Below are positions 8,421 through 16,613 of a DNA stretch of 64,000 nt, in pieces. The position numbers were made by a program, and so were the translations under genes. The notes beneath the pieces were generated by a model. It saw nothing but the letters and a program-made list of their open reading frames with translations, searched no databases and had not been told where the DNA came from. Position 1 is the first letter of the stretch. The number at the start of each line of letters is the position of its first letter. This DNA is from Tenacibaculum todarodis (GTDB lineage: Bacteria; Bacteroidota; Bacteroidia; Flavobacteriales; Flavobacteriaceae): positions 1,235,001-1,299,000 of the forward strand of contig NZ_CP018155.1 of NCBI RefSeq assembly GCF_001889045.1, read 5' to 3'.

Positions 8421-8717
8421 ATGTTTGTACGCATTGTAAAATTAAGTTTTCACCCAGAAAAAATTGAAGAGTTTTTAGCAAATTTTGATGAAAAGAAAGC
8501 TTTTATTAGAAAATCTAAAGGTTGTTCTTTACTAGAGTTATACAGAGACAAAACAAATACCAATGTATTTTTCACCTATTCTTATTGGGAAACTGAGCAA
8601 GATTTAGAAAACTACAGAAATTCCGACTTATTTAAAGGAGTTTGGGCAAAAACAAAAGTGTTGTTTAATGACAAACCGCTTGCTTGGAGTGTTGATAAAA
8701 CAGAAAGTTTAGTGTAA
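8421..8717 (+). CDS. Antibiotic biosynthesis monooxygenase (ABM) family protein
   Basis: A 98-residue single-domain protein with a dimeric alpha/beta-barrel (ferredoxin-like) fold. The pattern MFVRIVKLSFHPEKIEEFLANF, then GCSLLELYRDK, then VFFTYSYWETEQDLENYRNS, then FKGVWAKTKVLF is that of ABM/quinol-monooxygenase-like proteins. Members range from real oxygenases to heme-handling and orphan proteins, so a reaction cannot be named. It sits 6 bp after the SAM-hydrolase stop and its stop overlaps the GNAT start, suggesting co-expression. Confidence 0.8.
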   Translation: MFVRIVKLSFHPEKIEEFLANFDEKKAFIRKSKGCSLLELYRDKTNTNVFFTYSYWETEQDLENYRNSDLFKGVWAKTKVLFNDKPLAWSVDKTESLV

Positions 8718-9262
8718 TGAATTTTAATTCTTTTCCTACTTTAAAAACTGAACGATTACTCTTACGTAAATCTAATTTGGATGATGCTGCTACTTTTTTA
8801 GAATTACGTTCAAACCCAATTATAAATACATATATTGAAAGAGAAATTCCTACAAAAATATCTCAAGCTGAAGATTTTATCAAAAAAATAACACAAGAAG
8901 AAATTGATAAGAAAAGTATTACTTGGTTAATTACATTAAAAGAGAACAATAAAGCAATTGGCTCAATTTGCATTTGGAATCTTAATCAAGAAAAACAATA
9001 TGGAGAAGTTGGTTATTCTTTACTTCCAGCGTTTTTTAAAAAAGGATTTATGAGTGAAGCCATGGAAACTGTTTTAGAATTTGGTTTTAATAAAATGAAG
9101 CTAAAAACTATTGAAGCCTTTACACATAAAAATAATATTGCTTCAATTGCGTTGTTAGAGAAGTACAATTTTGTTTTTCAACCAGAAAGAAAAGATGATG
9201 ACGTAGAAGATAATAGGGTTTATAAGATTGAAAAAGAGACAAGAATAAAGAGACAAGAATAA
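8717..9262 (+). CDS. GNAT family N-acetyltransferase (RimJ/RimL type)
   Basis: A 181-residue protein. It begins FPTLKTERLLLRKSNLDDAATFLELRSNP, the usual RimJ/RimL-type opening, and has the acetyl-CoA binding region EVGYSLLPAFFKKGFMSEAM around residues 95-115, then KTIEAFTHKNNIASIALLEKYNF. These enzymes acetylate protein N-termini or small amines; the target is unknown. The start codon overlaps the preceding stop (TAATG), so translation is probably coupled. The C-terminal end is lysine- and arginine-rich and simple (KETRIKRQE). Confidence 0.85.
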   Translation: MNFNSFPTLKTERLLLRKSNLDDAATFLELRSNPIINTYIEREIPTKISQAEDFIKKITQEEIDKKSITWLITLKENNKAIGSICIWNLNQEKQYGEVGYSLLPAFFKKGFMSEAMETVLEFGFNKMKLKTIEAFTHKNNIASIALLEKYNFVFQPERKDDDVEDNRVYKIEKETRIKRQE

Positions 9263-9329
9263 AAAAAAGAAAAACGTGTTTCCAAAATAAGTTTTTTTTA
9301 AGCTTGGAGGAATCTAAAACAAATAAACA

Positions 9330-10040
9330 TTGAAAGCAATATTAAAAAAAGAATTCACAGCATTTTTTGCCTCACCAATTGCCTATTTGGTTATTGGAGT
9401 TTTCTTAGTTATAAACGGATTATTTCTTTGGGTTTTTAAAGACGATTTTAATATCCTAAACGCAGGTTTTGCCGATTTAAATAACTTCTTTTATTTAGCG
9501 CCTTGGGTATTTCTATTTTTAATTCCGGCAATTACCATGAAGAGTTTTGCTGATGAATTTAACAGCGGAACCATAGAAATTTTAAAGACAAGGCCCATTA
9601 CAAATTGGCAAATTGTGTTTGGTAAATTTTTGGCTTCACTCCTACTTATTATTATTGCATTAGTTCCTACTTTAACCTACGTTTACACAGTATATCAATT
9701 AGGAAACCCTGTTGGTAATTTAGATTTTGGAAGCACAATTGGATCTTATATTGGTTTATTATTGCTTGCTTCAACTTATACTGCCGTTGGTTTATTTACA
9801 TCTACATTATCTAAAAATCAGATTGTGGCATTCATTTTAAGTGTTTTTATAACGTTCTTTTTATACTTTGGTTTTGATGCTTTTGCTAATTTGGTTAGCA
9901 ATCAAAATATTTCAAAATTAGGAATAAACGAACATTTTAAAAGTATTTCTAGAGGCGTTATAGACACAAGAGATATTCTTTACTTTGTATCTGTAACAGC
10001 TTTCTTTTTATTCATTACAAAAATGCAATTAGATGAATAA
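9330..10040 (+). CDS. gldF: Gliding motility-associated ABC transporter permease GldF
   Basis: A 236-residue permease with six hydrophobic segments. It begins KAILKKEFTAFFASPIAYL, and contains FLFLIPAITMKSFADEFNSG and IEILKTRPITNWQIVFGKF, typical of GldF. GldF forms an ABC transporter with GldA (ATPase) and GldG; in Flavobacterium johnsoniae these are needed for gliding. The start is TTG at 9330: no ATG is available nearby and the homologous protein begins here. It overlaps gldG by 8 bp (translational coupling). gldA is not in the window, which is usual because it is often unlinked. Confidence 0.93.
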   Translation: MKAILKKEFTAFFASPIAYLVIGVFLVINGLFLWVFKDDFNILNAGFADLNNFFYLAPWVFLFLIPAITMKSFADEFNSGTIEILKTRPITNWQIVFGKFLASLLLIIIALVPTLTYVYTVYQLGNPVGNLDFGSTIGSYIGLLLLASTYTAVGLFTSTLSKNQIVAFILSVFITFFLYFGFDAFANLVSNQNISKLGINEHFKSISRGVIDTRDILYFVSVTAFFLFITKMQLDE

Positions 10041-11673
10041 GAAAATAAAAAATATCGCATTATTATTAATTGGAGTTTTCTTGTTGAATTTCGCCAATCA
10101 ATCAATTTATAAAAGATTCGATTTAACTCAAGACAAACGCTATACGTTATCAAAAATTACAACTTCAATTCTTGATAAATTTGAAAATACAGTTACTGTA
10201 AAAGTATATTTAGAGGGCGAATTTCCTACAGAATTCCAACGATTACAAACCGAAACTCGTCAGTTTTTAGAGGAATTAAAAGCTGAAAATTCAGCTATAA
10301 AAATCCTTTTTATCAATCCTGATAATCAACGAGAACAATTGACAAAAAAAGGAATGTATCCAAGTCAATTAACTGTTGAAGAAGATGGTAAATTATCAAA
10401 TGCTATTATTTTTCCTTGGGCAGAAGTTTCTTATAAGAATAAAGCTGTAATTGTTTCATTATTACCAGAGAGTCAAGCAAAAACACAAGAAGAACAATTA
10501 CAAAATGCTGTTGAAGGATTAGAATATTCTTTTGCAAATGCATTGAATATCTTAACGCAAAATAACAAGAAAAAAGTTGCTATAATCTCTGGAAATGGAG
10601 AATTACAAGACATTGAACTGTATAGCTTTTTAAGTGAAGTTGGCAAGAAATATCATTTAGCAAAATTCACATTAGATTCTGTTGCAACAAACCCACAGAA
10701 AACATTACAAGGTTTAACAAACTTTGATCTTGCTATTATTGCAAAACCTACAGAAAAATTTACTGCTGAAGAAAAATTTACACTCGATCAATTTATAACA
10801 AACGGCGGAAAAACATTGTGGATGTTAGACAATGTACAAGCCGATACTGATAGTTTATTTAACAACGGAAAAATGTTAGCATATCCTAGAGAGCTAAATT
10901 TAACGGATTTACTTTTTGCTTACGGAGTTCGAGTAAACAGCAAATTAGTACAGGATTTATACGCATCTAAAATTCCGTTAGCAACAGGAAATGTTGGAAA
11001 TCAAACACAGTTTCAAAACTTGCCTTGGTTTTATAACCCGTTAGTTGCAGGAAATCCAAATCACCCAATTAGTAAAAACGTTTTACCTGTTCGTTTGCAA
11101 TTTGCAACACAAATTGACACTTTAAAAAATAATGTAAGAAAAACACCTTTATTGGTAAGTTCATTACTTACTAAACAAGTTGGTTTACCTACAATTATTG
11201 AACTTTCTAGCATAGCAAATGAACCAACAGAACAAGAATTTTCTGGCGGAAATCAATTATTTAGTGTGTTGTTAGAAGGCGAATTTAATTCTGCTTATGC
11301 AAACAGAATTAAACCTTTTAAAAGCACTATTTTTAAAGGGAAATCTTCAGAAAATAAAATGATAATTATTGCTGATGGAGATATTGCAAAGAATCAAATT
11401 TTAAAAGGAAAACCACATGATTTAGCAACCGATAAATGGACTAATGAACGTTTTGGAAATAAAGATTTTCTATTAAATTCAATAGATTATTTATTGGACG
11501 ATTCTGGTTTAATCAACTTAAAAAACAAATCGCTTCAACTTAATATTTTAGACAAACAACAAGCTTTTCAAGAAAAAGGATATTGGCAGTTTTTAAATAT
11601 TGTTGTTCCACTTTTATTGTTGTTTGGTTTTGGGTTTGGATTTAATTATTGGAGAAAGAAGAAGTATCAGTAG
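10033..11673 (+). CDS. gldG: Gliding motility-associated ABC transporter substrate-binding protein GldG
   Basis: A 546-residue protein with an N-terminal membrane anchor (IALLLIGVFLLNFANQSIY), a long periplasmic region starting RFDLTQDKRYTLSKITTSIL, a central part with FITNGGKTLWMLDNVQADTD, and a C-terminal membrane helix (FLNIVVPLLLLFGFGFGFNY) with a basic tail. This layout is that of GldG. It is the second gene of gldFG. The stop codon (CAG TAG) merges directly into a tandem CAGTATT repeat that follows. Confidence 0.93.
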   Translation: MNKKIKNIALLLIGVFLLNFANQSIYKRFDLTQDKRYTLSKITTSILDKFENTVTVKVYLEGEFPTEFQRLQTETRQFLEELKAENSAIKILFINPDNQREQLTKKGMYPSQLTVEEDGKLSNAIIFPWAEVSYKNKAVIVSLLPESQAKTQEEQLQNAVEGLEYSFANALNILTQNNKKKVAIISGNGELQDIELYSFLSEVGKKYHLAKFTLDSVATNPQKTLQGLTNFDLAIIAKPTEKFTAEEKFTLDQFITNGGKTLWMLDNVQADTDSLFNNGKMLAYPRELNLTDLLFAYGVRVNSKLVQDLYASKIPLATGNVGNQTQFQNLPWFYNPLVAGNPNHPISKNVLPVRLQFATQIDTLKNNVRKTPLLVSSLLTKQVGLPTIIELSSIANEPTEQEFSGGNQLFSVLLEGEFNSAYANRIKPFKSTIFKGKSSENKMIIIADGDIAKNQILKGKPHDLATDKWTNERFGNKDFLLNSIDYLLDDSGLINLKNKSLQLNILDKQQAFQEKGYWQFLNIVVPLLLLFGFGFGFNYWRKKKYQ

Positions 11674-11674
11674 G

Positions 11675-11702
11675 CAGTATTCAGTATTCAGTATTCAGTA
11701 TT
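11675..11702. repeat. Tandem heptamer CAGTATT x4
   Basis: Four head-to-tail copies of CAGTATT begin 2 bp after the gldG stop. Related heptamers recur at 48690, 54408, 55284 and 62856. Confidence 0.9.
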
Positions 11703-11710
11703 CAAAAATG

Positions 11711-11773
11711 AAAACTTTAAAACTTTAAAACTTTGAAACTTTGAAACTTTGAAACTTTGAAACTTTGAAACTT
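11711..11773. repeat. Tandem octamer AACTTTGA, about 8 copies
   Basis: AAAACTTT and AAACTTTG octamers follow one another and run into the stop codon (minus-strand TAA at 11772-11774) of the SDR gene. Confidence 0.9.
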
Positions 11774-12533
11774 AAATCGACAACAAATTATCATTAATAA
11801 AAGTATATCCTAAAACTTCTTGTACTTTTTTAGAACTGATAATTTTCCACTTAACAACTTCATTTTCTTCAAACTCAGGAATCGCTAAACCGTTGCTAAC
11901 TTTTGCAAAAGTATAAAATTCTCTTCTTGTTGGATGATGATTAGAACATGCATTAAAAGTGATATTCCAACAATTCTGATCTATAATTTCATGAATAATA
12001 TGTATACAATCTTCTTTATGAATCATATTCACAAACCCTTTTGGTTGCGGTATTTTTCGTCCATTCTTAAACCAATTAGAAGGATGTCTTGTATCTCCGA
12101 ATAAACCTGCAAAACGAATTATTGTAGTTTCAAAAAAGGTGTTTTCTCTAAATAAATTTTCAATTTCGGTTAACGGTGTTTTTAAAACTTCATCTTCTTC
12201 AGTCATTACTTTATTTAATCTTCCATAAACCGAAGTTGAGCTGATAAAAATCACTTTTTGAATGCTCGAATTTTCAATCTGAGAAATTAAATTTTCAAAG
12301 CCATCAATATCTTTTGAGGTAATTGCAATTATTAAAATATCTGAATTTAAGAAGCTATCAAACTCTTCAAAAGAACTGATGTCAATTATATAAGGTTCAA
12401 TATTATTGAACTCTAAGGTTTCTAATTTTTCTTCACTTGTGGTAGAACCTTTTACAGTATAACCATCATTTAATAAAGAAACTGCTAACGATTTTCCTAA
12501 CCAACCACAACCTAAAATACTAACATTCTGCAT
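11772..12533 (-). CDS. NAD(P)-dependent epimerase/dehydratase-like SDR (YeeZ type)
   Basis: A 253-residue extended short-chain dehydrogenase-like protein. The nucleotide-binding loop is ILGCGWLGKSLAVSL (residues 6-20), with GxGxLG in place of the classical GxxGxxG, as in YeeZ-type proteins. It contains VIFISSTSVYGR (about 94-105) and IIRFAGLFGDTRHPSNWF (about 137-154). The Y-x3-K pair is not evident after SSTSVYG, so catalysis is uncertain. Substrate unknown. It overlaps the aquaporin gene upstream by 14 bp and is probably co-transcribed with it. Its stop lies in the octamer repeat. Confidence 0.75.
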   Translation of the reverse strand: MQNVSILGCGWLGKSLAVSLLNDGYTVKGSTTSEEKLETLEFNNIEPYIIDISSFEEFDSFLNSDILIIAITSKDIDGFENLISQIENSSIQKVIFISSTSVYGRLNKVMTEEDEVLKTPLTEIENLFRENTFFETTIIRFAGLFGDTRHPSNWFKNGRKIPQPKGFVNMIHKEDCIHIIHEIIDQNCWNITFNACSNHHPTRREFYTFAKVSNGLAIPEFEENEVVKWKIISSKKVQEVLGYTFINDNLLSI

Positions 12534-13182
12534 CGCAACAATTTTCGTCTTTTACTAATTTACAAGAAACAACGGCTAATAAAGCACCTAAAATTGGTGC
12601 TAAAATATACATCCATAAATGCTCTGTATGACCAGAAATTAATGCTGGTGCAATGGAACGTGCAGGATTCATAGATGCTTTTGTAATTGGGCCTGCAAAC
12701 ATGGCTTCTAATAAAACTACGCCACCAATTGCAATACCTGCAACTACGCCAACTTCTTTACTTCCGGTGGAAACATTTATAATAGTAAGCATTAAAAAGA
12801 AGGCTAATAATAGTTCTAAAATAAAGGCGCGCCAAACATCAATTGTTGGTAAAGTTGCCCCAAAATATTCGGAAGTTGGGAATAAAATCCACAAGATTAC
12901 ACTTGCTAAAATTGCACCTAAAATTTGTGCAATTATGTATTTAGGAACTTCTTTCCAAGCAAACTTTTTTGCATAGGCAAAAGAAATAGTAACTGCTGGA
13001 TTAAAATGCGCTCCAGAAATATCACCAAAAGCATAAATCATTGCCATAACTATAAATCCCCAAGTAATTGCAATACCAACGTGTGTAACGTCTCCACCTG
13101 TAACTTCGTTAATTGTCATGGCTCCTGTTCCGCAGAAAACCATTGCAAAAGTTCCTATAAATTCTGAAATATATTTCTTCAT
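12520..13182 (-). CDS. MIP-family aquaporin, NIP/AqpN-like selectivity filter
   Basis: A 220-residue channel with six membrane helices and both NPA boxes: HFNPAVT (NPA at residues 61-63) and SMNPARS (172-174). Aligned by eye with E. coli AqpZ, the aromatic/arginine filter positions are Trp41, Ala160, Ala169 and Arg175. That is like plant NIP and bacterial AqpN channels and unlike AqpZ (Phe/His/Thr/Arg), so glycerol or metalloid acids may pass as well as water. The C-terminus is cysteine-rich (CCDAEC). The start MKKYISEFIGTFA is preferred over an upstream in-frame ATG at 13191, which adds only three residues. It overlaps the SDR gene by 14 bp. Confidence 0.85.
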   Translation of the reverse strand: MKKYISEFIGTFAMVFCGTGAMTINEVTGGDVTHVGIAITWGFIVMAMIYAFGDISGAHFNPAVTISFAYAKKFAWKEVPKYIIAQILGAILASVILWILFPTSEYFGATLPTIDVWRAFILELLLAFFLMLTIINVSTGSKEVGVVAGIAIGGVVLLEAMFAGPITKASMNPARSIAPALISGHTEHLWMYILAPILGALLAVVSCKLVKDENCCDAEC

Positions 13183-13286
13183 TGAATGCAAATATCAGCT
13201 AAAAAAATGAAATGTATTTTAAGTATTGATTATCATTCATCATTTTTATTGTAATTTTAGCTTTTCAAATTAAAAATAAAACAATC

Positions 13287-14216
13287 ATGAAAAAAATTTC
13301 AATCAAATCTATAAGTATTTTAAGTGTTTTTGCACTTTTACTTTTTACAAATTGTAAAAATTCAGAAACTAAAGAAGTTGCTGAAAAAGAAGTTAAAGAA
13401 GAAGTTAAAGCTGCAGCTGCAAAAATTTCTGCTCCAGCACCAAGTCCATTTTCAACTTTAAAACAAAAGGTTGGTTTAACAGATGTAACTTTAGAATACT
13501 CAAGACCAAGTATGAAAGGTCGTACAATTTTCGGAGATTTAGTTCCTTATGGAAAAACTTGGAGAACAGGTGCAAACGCTAACACAAAAATTACTTTTTC
13601 TACAGATGTAACAATTGGAGAAAAAAATGTAGCTGCAGGAACGTATGCCGTTTATACAAAACCAAATGAAAAATCTTGGGATATAATGTTGTATTCAGAT
13701 TCTGATAACTGGGGAAATCCTAAAGAATGGGATGCTGCTAAAGTTGTTGCAAGTACAAATGTAGAAGTACAAAAAATGCCAATGAAAATTGAAACGTTTA
13801 CTGCAACTTTTGACGATTTAACCAATAACAATGGAGTATTAGGTTTACTTTGGGAAGATGTATATGTTGGTATGCCATTTACAGTACCAACTGAGAAATT
13901 AGTGATGGCTTCTATTGATGAAGTTATGAAGGGAGAACCAAATGCAAGTGCATTTTATGATGCTGCTGTGTACTATAAAACTGCCGATAAAGATATAAAC
14001 CAAGCATTAACTTGGGTTGATAAAGCGATAGAAATGACTAAAGAAGATCCTAAGTTTTGGATGTTAAGACAACAATCTTTAATTCATGCAAAAGCTGGTA
14101 AAACTGCAACTGCTATTGCAGCTGCAAAACAATCTTTAGAATTAGCTGAAAAAGTAGGAAATGAAGGTTATGTAAAAATGAACAAAGCTTCTTTAGAAGA
14201 ATGGGGAGCAAAATAA
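13287..14216 (+). CDS. DUF2911 domain-containing lipoprotein
   Basis: A 309-residue exported lipoprotein. The signal peptide ends in a lipobox with Cys23 (LLFTNC). After a lysine/glutamate- and alanine-rich linker, a DUF2911 domain spans about residues 50-190, with SPFSTLKQKVGLTDVTLEYS, RPSMKGRTIFG and PYGKTWRTGANANTKITFS. The tail (about 200-309) is helical with TPR-like features (DINQALTWVDKAIEM, TATAIAAAKQSLELAEKVG). DUF2911 proteins are abundant in Bacteroidota but of unknown function. It is monocistronic and ended by a strong terminator. Confidence 0.9.
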   Translation: MKKISIKSISILSVFALLLFTNCKNSETKEVAEKEVKEEVKAAAAKISAPAPSPFSTLKQKVGLTDVTLEYSRPSMKGRTIFGDLVPYGKTWRTGANANTKITFSTDVTIGEKNVAAGTYAVYTKPNEKSWDIMLYSDSDNWGNPKEWDAAKVVASTNVEVQKMPMKIETFTATFDDLTNNNGVLGLLWEDVYVGMPFTVPTEKLVMASIDEVMKGEPNASAFYDAAVYYKTADKDINQALTWVDKAIEMTKEDPKFWMLRQQSLIHAKAGKTATAIAAAKQSLELAEKVGNEGYVKMNKASLEEWGAK

Positions 14217-14242
14217 TGCTCTTCTCTTTTTAAAAATATTTT

Positions 14243-14270
14243 AAACTCGCAGGAAACTGCGAGTTTTTTT
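14243..14270 (+). terminator. Terminator after DUF2911 gene
   Basis: AAACTCGCAG-GAAA-CTGCGAGTTTTTTT: a perfect 10-bp stem, tetraloop and T-run. Confidence 0.92.
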
Positions 14271-14395
14271 GTGTCTTTATTTTTATGATTAAGATAAACA
14301 CCTCTTCTTTTACAGGAAATTTCCTTTCTTAATTTCATTTTTTTAACGCTACCAAACTTGGTACTTACCCTTGTGTCCGAACTACTGTATTCACC

Positions 14396-14403
14396 TAATT
14401 TTG
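14396..14403 (+). promoter_or_regulatory. Candidate promoter (-7 box) of the DUF2589-subtilase operon
   Basis: TAATTTTG matches TAnnTTTG, 95 bp before the first ATG of the operon. A TTG at 14371-14373 could be a weak -33 element. A short palindrome, TACCAAACTTGGTA, lies about 33 bp upstream of the box and might be an operator. No other good promoter-like sequence is visible between 14271 and 14498. Confidence 0.4.
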
Positions 14404-14498
14404 TGACAGTTAAGTAAATATTTAGTATTATTCGTTTTTAACATTCTAAATATTTATTTAGTTAAAACCAAAATATTAATAGTATAAAATTAATTAAA

Positions 14499-15329
14499 AT
14501 GAAAAAACTACAAACAATTTTAAAGCAAGATCATTCTAAAAAAACAAAAAAAGAATTGATCGAATTATTAACAGGAATTAATGAAATTGTCGGTGATGAT
14601 TTTGGGAAAATTACTGGTATTCAATTAAGTGAATTATCTAAAACCAAAAATGATGATTTGGTAGCAATTATAAATTCATTTAAAGAAAATTATGATGTAA
14701 AATGGGAAGAAAGTTTTGGAGAAGCTTCAACTAAAATATTAAAAACCATTTTAGCTCAAATAGAAAAAGATGAAAACCAGTTCTCTACCTCAAATGCTTC
14801 AGATGCCGATTTTGCTGCTGAACTAGGTAGTATCGATTTTGAAAACTTAATTGGTGGACCATTGAATGCCTGTGTTACAGCCCAAGCTAACGCATCTATG
14901 TCTACAGTTAACTTTATAAAAGAGGTTGGTTTTGAAGACGATGGGACTCTTCGAATGGTTGATTTTTCATACACAAAAACGGTACCTAATGATGATGGAA
15001 CAGGAACTACAACTGAAGATATATCATTAATTGTTCCTTTTGTATCTGTATTAAATATACCTAGTTTAAGAATAGAAACTTGTGAAGTAGATTTTAATGT
15101 TAAGTTAAATTCTGTTTACACAAAAGACGTAAGTAGCGAGTTTGGTATTGATGCAGATGTTAGTGGTGGTTGGGGACCTGTAAAATTTAAAGTTTCTGCT
15201 TCATACAAAAGATCTTCTAGCACAGGTGTAAAAGTAGAAAAAGAATATACAATGGGTGTAAAAGTTGTTGCGACTAACGATCAAATGCCTGGTGGATTAG
15301 AAAAAGTTTTAGGAATTTTATCTGAATAA
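14499..15329 (+). CDS. DUF2589 domain-containing protein
   Basis: A 276-residue cytoplasmic-looking protein without signal peptide. Residues 1-95 are helical and charged. A DUF2589 core starts at about residue 107: ELGSIDFENLIGGPLNACVT, then AQANASMSTVNFIKEVGF, and then a beta-rich part (DISLIVPFVSVLNIPSLRIE, TCEVDFNVKLNSVYTKDVSS) that ends in KFKVSASYKRSSSTGVKVEK. The segment LIGGPL-A-V-AQ is the hallmark of DUF2589, a family of unknown function. It is the first gene of a five-gene operon with gaps of 4, -1, 6 and 2 bp. The company of a protease and an inhibitor-like protein suggests that it is the protease substrate or a regulated effector (inference). Confidence 0.8.
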   Translation: MKKLQTILKQDHSKKTKKELIELLTGINEIVGDDFGKITGIQLSELSKTKNDDLVAIINSFKENYDVKWEESFGEASTKILKTILAQIEKDENQFSTSNASDADFAAELGSIDFENLIGGPLNACVTAQANASMSTVNFIKEVGFEDDGTLRMVDFSYTKTVPNDDGTGTTTEDISLIVPFVSVLNIPSLRIETCEVDFNVKLNSVYTKDVSSEFGIDADVSGGWGPVKFKVSASYKRSSSTGVKVEKEYTMGVKVVATNDQMPGGLEKVLGILSE

Positions 15330-15333
15330 AATT

Positions 15334-16029
15334 ATGATAAAGCTATCTGATTACATGGACTATCTCAACGAAGAGATAGTCCTTGCTAGAAAAAAAGCAG
15401 ACGAACAAGCAATACTAATTGCTAAAGAGTATGCTAAAGATCCGTATCTAAAATATTTTAGAGTACCTAGATTTACAATGCCTTCAGTTAAATTAAATAT
15501 TCCTATTAAAATTTCTGAATTAAACTCGCAAACAAAGTATAACTTTAAAATGGACGATGATGCTTTTATAAGCGAAGTAAATGACAAAATAGCCATAATA
15601 AATAAAGAAAAGAGTTTAAAAATAAACCCAATAAATAAGGAAACACTTAAAGCAGACGACTTTAAAAAAGTAGTTACAAAACTAGAAAAGGTAGATTATA
15701 GTTACGTTAAAAAGTTAGATGATAATTTAACCAAAGTAGATATTAAAGTACCTATAAAAAACATTGTTAAAAAACAAGGTTTTAGTGTTGCCAACAAAGA
15801 GCTAGAAAGTGAAGAAATGGCTACAATTTTAAAAGATGCTTTTAAAAATAGATACACACCAGTTTCTGCTAAGCTAGATGATATTTACTTCGATCCAAAT
15901 ACCAGTAATGAAACCGATAAAGGCAAAATTTTACTTACGTTAAATGTAGAAATGGTTGAAGAAGGGATTAGGATACATAATGCAACTGATGAAAAAGGAA
16001 ATAAAATTGAAGAAATAATTTTTGAATAA
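15334..16029 (+). CDS. DUF2589-partner protein, unknown function
   Basis: A 231-residue protein without signal peptide. The N-terminus is an amphipathic helix, MIKLSDYMDYLNEEIVLARK, continuing to DPYLKYFRVPRFTMPSVKLN, then alternating charged helices and short beta segments. The block of a helix of 'YLxxLNxEIxxAR' type followed by 'YFRVPRFxMP' reminds me of proteins found beside DUF2589 genes, but I cannot name a family. It starts 4 bp after the DUF2589 stop and its stop overlaps the next start (TAATG), so it is clearly co-translated. Membership in the same complex or pathway is inferred from this layout. Confidence 0.55.
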   Translation: MIKLSDYMDYLNEEIVLARKKADEQAILIAKEYAKDPYLKYFRVPRFTMPSVKLNIPIKISELNSQTKYNFKMDDDAFISEVNDKIAIINKEKSLKINPINKETLKADDFKKVVTKLEKVDYSYVKKLDDNLTKVDIKVPIKNIVKKQGFSVANKELESEEMATILKDAFKNRYTPVSAKLDDIYFDPNTSNETDKGKILLTLNVEMVEEGIRIHNATDEKGNKIEEIIFE

Positions 16030-16607
16030 TGAACGTATTAATTCATTTTAAAAAACAACAATTAGAAACTTTTATAAAACTACTTATTCTTGAGAATGAA
16101 AAGTTTATAAAAAAGGATTTTAATCTAGACAAATCATTAATGAAATTACTTAATGATGTTCAAGAATATTATAGGAGAATTGGAGAAAGTACAGAAGAAG
16201 GAAACGTCAGTCAATTAAAAACACACTTAGATATTGCTGTTTCTGGAATAGATCCGGTAAAATTAGAAAGAGTTAAAACTAGAAGAAGAGATATTGTAAA
16301 AATTGCTTGTTACCATTGTTTATCTAGTTTAAACCAAACTTTAGAGAATTCACTCGTTCTAGTAAAAAACATTATTAATGAAGCTACAGAAAACATTAAC
16401 CAAGTGCTTTTATCTGCATATCAAGCCAAATTAATTACAGATGCAATTATTAAAAAAGCAGATACAATAGACAAATGCACTTCTTTATGGGAAAAACTAA
16501 AAGAAAATGAGCAAATATTACTTTTAGATAAGAAATTAAAACTAACCATTTTACAACAAGATATAAGCATAATTTTAGATCAAGCTTTATCTAAACTTAA
16601 AAATTAA
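16029..16607 (+). CDS. Helical protein of the DUF2589-subtilase operon, unknown function
   Basis: A 192-residue protein that appears almost entirely alpha-helical, with coiled-coil-like stretches (LETFIKLLILENEKFIKKDF, NSLVLVKNIINEATENINQ, LKLTILQQDISIILDQALSK). Three cysteines lie in two spots (ACYHC, DKC). No membrane or signal segment is seen and no family is recognised. Its ATG overlaps the preceding stop by one base, and the subtilase gene begins 6 bp after its stop. Plausible roles are an adaptor or a scaffold, but this is only inference from position. Confidence 0.5.
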   Translation: MNVLIHFKKQQLETFIKLLILENEKFIKKDFNLDKSLMKLLNDVQEYYRRIGESTEEGNVSQLKTHLDIAVSGIDPVKLERVKTRRRDIVKIACYHCLSSLNQTLENSLVLVKNIINEATENINQVLLSAYQAKLITDAIIKKADTIDKCTSLWEKLKENEQILLLDKKLKLTILQQDISIILDQALSKLKN

Positions 16608-16613
16608 ACCACC

